A DNA stretch of 64,000 bases from Lycocorax pyrrhopterus obiensis (Eukaryota > Chordata > Aves > Passeriformes > Paradisaeidae). This document shows positions 1 to 10,826 of this stretch, piece by piece (position 1 is the stretch's first letter; each line of letters starts with the position of its first letter). The notes under the pieces were generated by a model. It was given only the letters and a program-made list of their open reading frames with translations. It had not been told where the DNA came from and made no database searches. Location of the stretch: contig JACSVZ010000004.1 in NCBI GenBank assembly GCA_014706295.1, positions 88,481,047 to 88,545,046 on the forward strand, read 5' to 3'. The translations under genes were made by a program, and so were the position numbers.

Positions 1-799
1 AAAAAAGAAAGCTGGAAAAGATGAGGGAGAACAGATGACAGAAACAACTGACATCAAGGTCATGGAAGAAGGAAAGAGAGGAGGTGCTTCAGGCACCAGA
101 GCAGTCTCCCCTGCAGCCCATGGTGAAGACCACAGTGAGGCAGCTGTCCCCCTGCAGCCCATGGAGGTCCATAGTGGATCAGATATCCATCTGCAGCCCG
201 TGGAGGACCCCATGCTGCAGCAGGTGCGTGCCTGAAGGAGGCTGTGACCCCATGGGAAGCCCATACTGGAGCAGACTTCTGGCAGGACATATGGCCCCAT
301 GGAGAGAGAAGCCCGTGCTGGAGAAGCTTTGATGGCAGGACTTGTGACCCCATGGGTGACCCATGCTGGAGCAGTCTGTTCCTGAAGGACTGTAGCCCAC
401 AGAAGGGAACCATGCTGGAGCAGAGGAAGAATGTGAGGAAGAAGTAGTGGCAAAGAGAACATGTGATGAACTGATTGCAATCATCTTTCTCATAGAACTC
501 GGGTGCAGGAGGTAGAGAAATTGGGAGTGAAGTTGAGCCTGGAAAGAAGGGAGAAATGAGAGGAAGATGATTTTTAGATTTATTCGTATTTCTCATTAAC
601 CTGCTCTGCTCATTTGCTAATGAAATAATTTCCCTAAGCTGAGTCCTTTTTGCCTGTGATAGTAATTGCTGAGTGATCACCTGTTCTTATCTTGACCCAA
701 AAGCTTTTAATTGTATTTTTCTCACTCCATCCTGTTGACGGGGTGAAGTTGTAGAGAAGGTTGGTAGGCACCTTGCGGCTAGGTCAATCTACCCAAACA
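1..799 (+). mobile_element. Avian endogenous retrovirus LTR/leader fragment, cut by the window edge
   Basis: I recognise this as a common bird ERV (ERVL-type) sequence. It has a GC-rich leader with repeated CTGCAGCCCATGG and TGCTGGAGCAG phrases, then a purine-rich stretch, then a tail with a degenerate AATGAAATAA near 620-630. It ends at a boundary like GGTCAATCTACCCAAACA near 783-799. Several reading frames of 60-200 codons cross it on both strands. They follow the repeat modules and resemble no known protein, so I do not call them genes. The 5' limit lies outside the window and no target duplication can be checked. The avian ERV assignment is fairly secure; the exact family name is not. Confidence 0.7.
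111..423 (+). repeat. Two sets of degenerate 40-50 bp modules inside the ERV leader
   Basis: CTGCAGCCC recurs at 111, 152 and 191, a spacing of about 40 bp. TGCTGGAGCAG or a one- or two-base variant recurs at 264, 316, 364 and 413, a spacing of 48-52 bp. Each module also carries a CCCATG or CCCGTGG phrase. The copies are diverged, so the array is old and part of the element rather than a recent microsatellite. Confidence 0.7.
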
Positions 800-989
800 G
801 TATTTCTTCATTTCATTTAAGTAGCAATCAGAAGCCCCTCTCAGCTGAATGCCTTCCTAGATATTGTATGTTTTCTATTTTTGAGGTTCAAATTTTCATG
901 TAGCTGGGGACTCAAAGAATGCATAATGTTTTATGAATGAAAGTAAAATATAGAGACATGATTGAGAATTATTCTGGTAATAAACAGAC

Positions 990-1127
990 TCACAGAATGG
1001 TTGAGGTTGGAAAGGCCTATCTAGTTGAATTCCCTGCTCCAGCAGGGCCACCTACAGCCAGCTGCCCAGGACCATATGCAAACAGCTTTTGAATATCTCT
1101 AAGGATATCTCCAACCTCCCTGAACAA
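990..1127 (-). mobile_element. CR1 LINE 3'-end fragment
   Basis: It starts TCACAGAATGGTTGAGG, then AGTTGGAAAG-like text, CTGCTCCAGCAGGG, TGCCCAGGACCA and TTTTGAATATCTC in the expected antisense CR1 order. It is truncated after about 138 bp. Divergence is moderate. CR1 copies normally keep only their 3' end because reverse transcription starts there. Confidence 0.85.
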
Positions 1128-4100
1128 ATCCATTTAATTTAATAGGTAAGCAATTTCTAGAACATAGATTTGGACAGAGAGGAGTGATAAACAGTAAAAT
1201 CAGGCCAACTTTATCTTCGTTATCTGCAAAGCAGAAGGTTACTGTTATATGGCAATCCCATATCTAGTCTGCTAACTCACATGAACACTTTCAACACTTT
1301 CATTGACTTCAGAGCAGAAATCACTGATACTGAAGAAGTACACAGATTTCCAAACTACCTCCCCTTTCCCAGTGTAATGACTTCTTTCCAGGGTGGTTTA
1401 TCTACAAGGAGGGCAACAATGACAACCTCTTAAATTTGTTCTTCCCCTCCTATCTTCCTAATGTCCTTTGTTAAGACAAGAGTGCGGTGGTCTAAGGGCT
1501 CCTCACTGGTTTAATGTCATTTAGCAGAACACAAAATGCAACTCTCTTGAATGACAGCACAATTCCATTACTGTAAAAGCTACTTGAGACATGTTGCTGT
1601 GGACTGGGACAGTGCTAGGGTGGGACAATACATGTTTTTAATTCTTCATTAGGAAAATCTGTTACGCATAGTATGAAATATATATCTCCTAGAATAAATG
1701 AAATGAGCTCTGTAGCCACTGTGTTTGCCTTTCATAGTGTAAAATGCACAATGTAGAATTGATGAGATCTGTATTCACTTCTTTTCAAGAAAGGCAGAGA
1801 CCTGATCTTCCTTGAAATGCAAAAGAGAAAAGGCAGGTATGTTGATTCCCTGTATTGGATGCAATAAGGAAGGATAGTTCCAGAATTAGGGAACCCAGTA
1901 TTAGACTAAGCATTAACTTGGAAATTTCAATACCAGGATTCAATTTCCTGCTAAGCATGTGACTTCAGTCTGGGTGAGCATTCGCAAGTCATTTAGTCAC
2001 ACACAACTTCCGTGCTCTTTCAGTAAATTTATAATTAGAGTATTATTACTCTGTGAGAATACATACATAAAAGGTTTTCAGATATTGACTATTCAATGAT
2101 AAGATATATGAATTGGAGGAATATGAGCAATGCACACCCAGACTTGGCACAGAAGGATATGCTTCTGTGTGTATTTTCTTCTTTTCAGTTCTAGAATAGA
2201 CCTGGTTTAGAGCTCAATAGGATCTTAAACAAACTTGATTCACTACACTTTTATTTTAATCTAAAAACTGCATTTCATCTTCCTGAGGTTTCTGATTTGT
2301 GAAAGTTTATTTGGGATCAAAACCAGAAACCAGTACATTTCACTGAAATAAAAGTTTTAAAAGAATTAAAAGAAGCTTATTGTTTTAATTGAAATAACGT
2401 ATTTTAAACTTCATCGAATTTAAGCATTCCACCCCTCACTCTTTATTCTGCAGTTCTCAGTTCTACTGGAACATCCCATCTGTTTAACTACATTTAATAT
2501 TAAAGTCAATTTATTTTACTGTTCATGCTAGTTTATTCACTTTTTTCACATTATATGGATAGCAAATGGGAGGGCAAAGGGATCTATTGCATTCCCTGCA
2601 TATGTCCTTTTCACCCCTTTCTGTGTTTCCCTAGAAATGATGGCTTACATGACAGGACAGCCCAGTACATCAAATGCTCAGTGACACTGGCTTTTTATCT
2701 CTAGCCTCTTAGTTAGAGCATCTTTTTAAAATATTTTCTTTATTGGTTTTTTTACACTGTTTTTCACCATAATAATTGATGTCTGCACAACCTTCCTGCA
2801 GGATACTAAAGTGGTATCACGGTTTTGCAGACTGGAACTGGGGACAATGAGGAGAATAAGAAAGGTAGAAATTCTTATAAAGCATGCAATTTCTACAGAA
2901 AATCAGCTCTCATATTCAACTGAAATTGTTCTACTACTTCTATTTGTTTTATTTTTCAGGAAGAATAAATGACTTGCCAGAAGTCTGACAGAAGATCAGT
3001 GGCATGGTTATAAACAATCTGCAAATCCTCATAGTCAATGCCTTCCCCATATGGTTTCTCTTTGAAGTCTACTTTTTACATTAACAACTGGTTTTATAGT
3101 TCTATTTGTTGCTTTTGTAAGCCCCAATTAAGTCACCAGTGTTGGATGCTTGTTTTCATTTTATCCATTTGTAATATGCAACTATTCTCTATGGTGTGTT
3201 ACAACCAATAGGACTCCTATTTCACACCATAGAGAATTTGAAGGCTTAATATTGTAAGAGACTACTAGACTCCTCACTGCCAATTTTGATACTTGAATAA
3301 GAACATTCTGAAATGATATTGTCTAGCAATACTGTCAGAAAATATTTGCTTAAGGCTCTACTACTGTGGGTCCAAAATTGAGAAGTACACTCAATGGACA
3401 TCTAAATACAAAAACCAGTGAAGCAGGTAATGACAAAAGTATCAGGTATCTGAATACCTGTGTTCAGTTTGTTCACTGTTTACCCCTATTTTGTCACATT
3501 TTTTGGGTTGAACTTTTTAAGGTTTTTTTGAGGGGAAGGAAGGGTTAAATATACTGAGTAAAAGGACAAAAAATATCCTAATAAAAGTACATTGTACAGT
3601 TATCTAGGATAAAATTCAGCATGCATGTATAGAAAATGTTCAGTAGTAAGGTAATTGAATTTCAGCTTCACTTAGTGTGATGTGACACCACTGTTGTGAA
3701 TAAAGAAGAGAAGTAACAAAAATTGAGTATGCTTTACAGTGGGTTATCCAAATTGGGCAGGCATACCTCTTAGGGGGCAAAAAACCCCAAGAGAAACAAA
3801 ACCCCATTGTTCTTCTAAGGGACACAAACTTGTTGGACTAGGGACATGGAACATTTGAGTTTCTAGGATGTTGTTCTTAATAGGTGATTTTCTTCTATGT
3901 AACTCGTAAATAAAATAAACATTTTCTTTGATCTGTAAGAAGAGTATCTATATTGTTACAATAAAAGCAAGGAGGCATGGTTGTGAGAGCCAATGCTCAA
4001 GTATATTAACGTGAAATGGAATAACAAAAAGACAGGATAATACAAACATAGAGCTTTTAGTTATTTAAAACAATTTCCCTTACATTAATGCTGTGTAAAT

Positions 4101-5295
4101 ATTAAGAGGCCCAAAAGGAAAAAAGAAATAAATTGAAATATCTTCTCTCTTTGAAATATGAAAAAAGTCATAATCTTGAATCTTCTATTTAAATTCCTTT
4201 GACTTGGCAATTTTTTTTTAGAATAGGAAGGTTTTTGACCGATATGCATAAGCTTTAGCATATTCTTTTGAAAAAAAAATCAAAACTGCCTTAATATTCT
4301 AACATGAATTATATTAATATCAAAATTGGATTAATATCAAATTATTATAACTTGTTAGTGGCTCATGTGCTGGATATAGCTGCCCACACACACAGAGAAA
4401 TCCTGAACTGTGACAAACATATGCTATGCTGACAAAGTAGATCATTACCACTTTAGAAACAGGAGATTTGATTCCAATTTAGTGTTGCACTTGAACAAAG
4501 AGTAAGCATGAATAAAAGCATTTTCTGGAATATTAGTACTATATCCACAGTAGGGAAAAGGCCATGGTCAACCATGATTTTATCTGGACTGCCTAACAAG
4601 TTTCTTCAATGGACACAAGCAACGCGTGGAAGAAGTGTGGAATAGAGGAGGCTGCGTAAGAGGGAGGCACACGTTTTTAAATTTTAAACATTAAAATTTA
4701 TTACCTTTAGCATTATATTTAAAATGTAAGCATTTCAAAACCAGTTTTTACCCAGAACATAATTAATGTGCTCATGCAGGTAACAAATCCTGGGAAATGC
4801 TGCTGCTCCCACTGCCTTCAACAGACTGACTTGTGCAAGGTCATGAAGTAAATCACTGTCAGAATTTGCATCATGACTGCAAGGTCAAGATCATGGTCCT
4901 ATCCTTGGATGTGACAGCTTTTCAAACTCTTTACATGCTAACCACTTATGAAATTACGAAGAGCTAAATAGACTGCATTCATTAAGAAGGATGAGTTTTC
5001 TCTTTTTTGATTCTCACTCTGTGGAGACAAGCACATGGATGAAATTGTATCCTTGCAAGCAATATATCTTTATTAATGACAATTATTTCAAAAAGGTAGG
5101 ACCATCAAATTAATTTAAAACACTGAATAATAATTTAAGATTTCTCTTCAACCATGGAAATCAGACCTATTATAATGGTGTTAAAATTAAGAATCTGCAT
5201 CAGTGATTCAGTCTGGAAAAATAAATCACCAGAAAAGACATCTAAAAAAATTACGTGAAAATGGAGGAATCTGACCACTGTGTCAACCTCTGGCC
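1128..5295. other. Unique AT-rich sequence, no gene seen
   Basis: No repeat family or plausible exon was recognised. Reading frames are 62 codons or shorter and look random. The one structured element is the nested inverted repeat at 3184-3237. A small 9-bp AT palindrome lies at 4678-4700, and CA-rich bases at about 4384-4400. Confidence 0.6.
3184..3237. repeat. Nested inverted repeat (15-bp stem around a 6-bp stem)
   Basis: The arm at 3184-3198 (ATTCTCTATGGTGTG) is the exact reverse complement of 3223-3237. The 24-base centre contains a second stem, AATAGG-ACT-CCTATT. The whole 54-base segment would fold as one hairpin with an internal loop. It could be a short MITE relic, a small hairpin RNA or chance. 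Confidence 0.75.
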
Positions 5296-5407
5296 TGTTA
5301 TGGTTTAACCTCAGTTGGCAAGGTGGTCACTCACTCTCCCCACCAGTGGAATCAGGGAGAGAATCAAAAATGTGAAAGTGAGAAAACACAGGTTGAGATA
5401 AAGACTG

Positions 5408-5413
5408 TTTAAT
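5408..5413 (-). promoter_or_regulatory. ATTAAA poly(A) signal of the solo LTR
   Basis: TTTAAT on the plus strand reads ATTAAA on the minus strand. It lies downstream of the LTR's TATA-like box, at the place expected for the R region. Whether it is still used is unknown. Confidence 0.6.
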
Positions 5414-5592
5414 AGGTAAAGTAAAAGCCACACACTCAAGCAAAGCAAAACAAGGAATTTATTCATCACTTCCCATGTCAGGCAGGTGTTCAGCCATCTC
5501 CAGGAAAGCAGGGCCCCATCATATGCAATGGTAACTTGGAAAGACAAAATGTAATCACTCCAAATGTGACCCACTTCCTTCTTCTTCCCAGA

Positions 5593-5601
5593 CTTATATG
5601 C
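5593..5601 (-). promoter_or_regulatory. TATA-like box of the solo LTR
   Basis: The minus strand reads GCATATAAG here, in the U3 portion of the LTR and followed by a purine-rich GAAGAAGAAGG segment. It is a plausible relic viral core promoter pointing toward lower coordinates. Confidence 0.55.
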
Positions 5602-5876
5602 TAAGCATGATGCCACACGATATGTGATATGCATTGTGTCATTTGGGATCAGCTGTCCTGGCTGTGTCCCCTCCCAACTCCTTGTGCACCCCATCCTTCT
5701 TACTGGTGGGGTTGGGTAAGGAGCAGAAGAGGCCTTGGCTCTGCATGAGAAAAGCTCAGTCATAATGAAAACATTCCTGGGTTATCAGCACTGTTTTCAT
5801 CACAAATCCAAGACACGGGCCAATATTAGGTACTGTGAAGAGAATTAATTCTATCCCAGTCTAAAATCAGCCCACA

Positions 5877-8800
5877 TTCCTAGTCCAAACTCGGAATTGT
5901 TGGTGCCATGTAGAAGTTGGAGGGTGATATATTTTTTATGACATTCCAGTTCTGAGACACTGTACAATGAATACACTATTATTCTGGGATAAGAGTAATC
6001 TTACTATCATCTCAGAAACCAGTATAGCACTAGCAAAATAGTCTTTTATATGAGCTTCATTCACACTGAGGCCTCAGAACTTTTTGCAGCCATTGAAGAT
6101 GAGAGCTGGAGGATAACAGATGAGAGGAAATTATTAGTATGTGCATGTACTTGTCAGTGTGCGTGACACAGATAAAAATGACATATTTCTCTTTTTCTCG
6201 TATAAATAGAATAACCTGCTATTAAAATTACAGTTAAAACATGTTTTAAAATAATCTATGAAGTATTGGCACATTTATTTTTATAAATTATTAATATTAC
6301 GGGCTCAGCTTATTTGCTTGCACACAGTTATATAGAACCACTAACTCAAGATATCTGGGCTACTGGATATCCAGTTGGAGATGACAGACACAGTTCAAGA
6401 CTTTGGGAAGACCTTTCTGTCTGGACTTGCATTTGGGTAAACAAGCATTATACCTTAAGGTATTCCAAATGACACTAGATACCCTATATGTGAACAAGTG
6501 CATCAAGCCTCTGCTCTCTGACTGAAGAGGAATAACTCTATTCCTCACTGGCTGTATTAACTGGAGACCTGGTCTCATTTCAGACAGTGCAGGCTGTCCC
6601 ACTTGACCTCAGTAGAATATCAGTAAGCCTGACTAACTCTCATAACATCTGTGTCATAACTGGAAGCCCCATTTGTTTGTTTATATACTTACAATATCTT
6701 AATTGACAGTAGGAATCTGTACTTTGAAAACTGCATCCCCTCTCTGGGGTTTGGTTGGCTCAACAGCTCTCTAAGAACCATTGGGGATATTGACTATATC
6801 CCCATGGCCTAACATGGCCTTTGTACACTCATCACACACTTAAACACACACATAAATGCACCTACATTTAGTAATTTTAAATTTAACATTAATTCCAGCA
6901 CAGCAGTTACATCAGCTTGCTTCCAAAAGTCCCAGACTGAAGTATGTAATCCACATACATATTGCGAGCCCTAGGAACATTTCAGAGGAACACAAGATAG
7001 GTGTGATATCCCATAAACCCCCATAACATCACCAGTAACCTTCATTCTTCTAGTACATTATTTTTTCTCTATCTGATCTTCAACAGATAGAAACTACACA
7101 GGGACTATCTGCCTCTCTCCAAATAAATGCATATTAAAGTATTTTCATCATTGCTTTCCAACACTTATTAACACAAGCTCTAAAGAAGGGAAAATAGAGT
7201 TCAGTACTTTGCATATGTGCCTTTCAGTACCTGTCTGCATCAGAGTCTTTCAGGATAAAAATGTGAGCCTGGTGACTCACCTGGTCCACCTGAGTGCCAC
7301 AAAAAGAGGATATTCATTTCTCCCCTAATGAATCCACTGTTAAGGCTTACTAGCATATTTGTGGATACCTCTTCCTGCTATTTGCAAGACAACCCACATA
7401 CCTGCTGCTTTGAAGAGAGCCAATGCAAATGGCAGAAGAGGACAGCACTCAAAAATACTGAGACACTGGCACATCCCAGGGAGGAGCTGAAAAGGCCAAC
7501 GTGAGTCTGAGAGCAAGAAGTCTTCTTGTACATGGAACCAAGTCAAAAGATGGAGTACTTGTCACTATATGACATACACTTTATCCTGGGAAGATTAAAA
7601 AACCCATTAGCTTTTTCCAGTAGATTTTTTTTCTTATAATACATCCAATCTATGAGCAAGAATAGATCTTAGAGCAAGCACGCCCCAAGTAGTACTGCCT
7701 GACATTAATTCCACCCAGCACTTCAGAAGTCACACAAGATACTGCAAAAAGCGTCTGTCTCCTGCCTCATTCTGAAATAGCACACCAAAATAGAAAAGGT
7801 GAAATCTGAGAAGGTTTTTCTGCATTTAATAGAGGACCCCAAAATAGTTCTCCTTCTCAGACCATAAATTACTCTGAAAAATGCAGAAACCAGTCAAAAA
7901 GAAACACCCTTCCAATTTGATCTCTAAGTCAAATTACTGGATTGTCTGAGCAAGAATTTAGGCACTTCTCCTAGACAGAATTGTCCACAGAGAGCTAGCA
8001 TCAAAGGATTTTCCTTTCTGAACCCCAGACCTGTTGCAGAGCCTAATTTGGAGATGACCCAACTCGGGTTTTTTTCTCAGACATATACGTGTATTGAACA
8101 CAGTGAATCAATCATCTGCAGATCCTCTGAATTCCAGCTATCCAGGGCAGAACAGAGGATGCTCCCAGACTCTTTGCAGAACCAAGAGCACTTCTGGAGA
8201 TTATATAATTTGTTTTTCCTTGGGAGCATTTGTTTGGAAGAATGGCCACTATCAGACCAGAGTGTCTCTCTTCAGAATTACTGCAACTTATGCTTATGGT
8301 GAATATAAGGGTTCTTTGGGCCTGGGATTTGTAACATTGAAGTGGACTCTTGAAAATAACTTGTCTGGCATTTTTAGAGAGAATAGTCTCTCAGAAAAGA
8401 GAGAGACAGAGAGAGGGTGAATCATGACCAGCTGCCTGCAGAATTAATTCCCAGCGATGGAGCCCTTTTCTCAGTCCTTTTTAGCTCTCTTTCAGTTCAC
8501 AGATGCATGTCTCCTCTGTGCTTGTCTAAAAAGTTTATGAAAGCAGCTTAAGCCTAGCAACAGGAGCAGGGCAAAAGAAGAAAGCAAATATATTTGCTAT
8601 GAACTTTCTACAGGTTCTGAGAGCTGTGCTCTGACGAGGTTCACAAGTCAGTGTCTGATCAGTAAGACAATACCTCCTCAAACTGCACTACAGGAACGAG
8701 AAGAGCAGGTAGTCAAAGAAAGACGACAACAAGGGCAGCAGATTTGTGCAGCTTGGGAATACTTTGAATCCCAATACATACCCTTTCAGTTTGAGGATTT

Positions 8801-10730
8801 TGTAACTATGTGTTCTTGCATAGTAGCTGCCAGCAATCTTAAGAGCTGTTCAGAAAAGTGGTGGTGGCCAGAACAAATTTTATGGTTGCTGAGATAAAAA
8901 TATGAGAAGTATAGAAGTGCGATGAAACAGGTTAAAAACTGTGGGTAGGTGTGAGTAGTAGCTATAAAGGACAATGGGACATAAAAGTGTATTGAGGATG
9001 CAAGGTTGTTTGAGGAGTCACCTTGAGGTTCACATACAGATTTTTATTTGGGTTAATAGTCCCAGACTTGATTTTTAGCAGCACTGTTAGAGCACAGACT
9101 CCATGATGAAGGAAGGGGGATAAAATATCTGAAAGGCAATGTGACTGAGTGGAGGATGATACAGAAAAAGGGTACAGCCATTTTAGTCATAGCAGTCCCT
9201 GCAGATGATTCTTAATTGACTGTCATAGGGAGGACTCAGATTCTGAGAATGAGAGCCAGGCCTGTGATTTTTCTGTGGAGCAGGAAGAATTCCTTTCATC
9301 AATGACTTCTTTGGGGTAGTATCCCAGAAGACTGGCAGAACACAGCACGTTGCATGTGCCAAAGCTATGAGACTACACGGTGTTTTTATATATTTGTAGC
9401 TTTGTAGATTTTTAATATATGGCTGTATAGTTTCTAGCACTTTCTCACACTTTAGAACAATAATTACCCTTTTTCACATATTATGCCACACCCTTGAAAT
9501 TCTGTTTGGTCTTACTTGCAAGGAAAAGAACCTCTAACAAGGACATCCTGTTTTGCACCAGCTCCTGGGCCAAAATAATAAGATACTTCCTAGACATAAC
9601 GAAATATAAGGCTAAGAACCCTTGGAGGGGCTCCAATGGGGCAGGATGCAAGGGTGGGTTACCAGGGCAACCATTCTCCTATTGGATGTACTTGTTAGAC
9701 ATACTAACTAGTTAAACTTATAAAAACTGAAAATTCGATGCTATGCATGTGCATAGGTATAATATACGTACCTGAAAGCTTTCATTGAAAGACAGCTCTT
9801 TAAAACAATTTTAATATTGTTTGTAAAATTTTTCTTCTGATTTCAGGCAACACTACCTCACCTCATTTCCAGGGTGGGGAGAAGAGAGGCTTTTTCCTAG
9901 ACAGGGTAAAGGAGTGTCATCCAGGTCAGGTAGCGCAACATTCAGGTATTGTCAGGGGGGTCCTGTGATTAGAAATCACATGTAAATCATGCACCTTTTT
10001 CTTGTACACTCTATCATGAATATTGTTCCTGCTATAGTTGTGTTAATTCATTGCTGTCTTCAGTAAATTATTCTTATCTCAACTCATCACATTTACCTTT
10101 TGTGCTTCCAATTCTCCCAGCCCAGCCCCCTTCCAGGGGAAAGGGCAGGAGAGAGTGAGCAAGTGGCACATGGTTTGGAGTGGTTTCAGTTGGAGCACTA
10201 AATTGGAGAATACCATTCTTAAACCATGACAGCTTCTACCTGAATCTTCCTCATTTGATGGTAACATCTATAGAGGCAGGATTCCACATGTAACTGAATG
10301 TTGTCTCCTACCTGTAAACCTTTCCTAGATCTTCTCCTTCAATATGCATGTAAAGTGATGCATTTAGTTCACTAGGAATGTGGATGGGGAAGTTTTGTAA
10401 CACACCTTGATGTAACACACAATGCATTGGGGCAGAGTTCCACTGCCTTATGTTCTACAGGCACGCTGCAAAGATGCAGCATGAGGCTATTCCTTAGGCA
10501 CAATTGCAACAGCATCAGCCACATAATTTCAAGTCATCACTGCAGCATTTCCCACCCTATCTACAAGAAAATTTTTCCTCCTTTGTACAGAGTTGCTCCC
10601 CATCTAGCATTCCAGCTTCCAGTCAGTATAACTAGGTTCTGCAGTCACCTGGCTCTTGCCTGCTAAAGCAGGTCATTCTTCAGTCCCAAGGTATTATTGC
10701 TGATCAGTTACCATCTGAATGCCCCTCCTA
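5877..10730. other. Unique AT-rich sequence, no gene seen
   Basis: No recognised repeat or conserved domain. The longest frames (108 codons at 8094-8420, 85 codons at 9183-9440) lack homology and normal codon flow. A purine run with GAGA repeats lies at 8393-8416, and CA-rich bases at about 6832-6862. Confidence 0.6.
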
Positions 10731-10826
10731 GGAGTACCTAGAAACTCCCATCACAGATCAGGGTCTTCCTGCACTGAAGCAGACGAACACAGAAGAGGTG
10801 GTCAGCCTGTACTGAAATGTCTGCAG
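10731..10826 (-). mobile_element. Possible ancient MIR/L2-type SINE tail
   Basis: The order AGTACCTAG, ATCAGGG, a weak match to GTGCTAGGCGCTGTAC, then GAACACAGAA resembles the antisense tail shared by MIR and L2 elements of amniotes. I estimate only about two-thirds identity, from memory. It could be chance. Confidence 0.4.

Larger units (their letters stand above)
5296..5876 (-). mobile_element. Solo LTR of an avian endogenous retrovirus
   Basis: Read on the minus strand, this 581-bp element starts TGTGGGCTGATTTTAG near 5876 and ends AACCATAACA at 5296, giving TG...CA termini. A TATA-like GCATATAAG lies at 5593-5601. An ATTAAA poly(A) signal lies at 5408-5413, about 185 bases downstream, as expected for U3-R-U5. 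The order of motifs matches a bird LTR I know well, including TCTATCCC near the start and AACACCTGCCTGA-like text in the middle. No internal viral sequence flanks it, so it is a solo LTR. A 150-codon frame across it (5311-5763, minus) is a by-product. I saw no clean target duplication, which suggests age. Confidence 0.85.

Noticed and set aside
60..680. 206-codon minus-strand frame
   Set aside because: It is antisense to the ERV leader modules; its length comes from the GC-rich repeats.
5311..5763. 150-codon minus-strand frame with a hydrophobic C-terminal part
   Set aside because: It lies wholly inside the solo LTR and follows LTR sequence; LTRs of this kind do not encode proteins.
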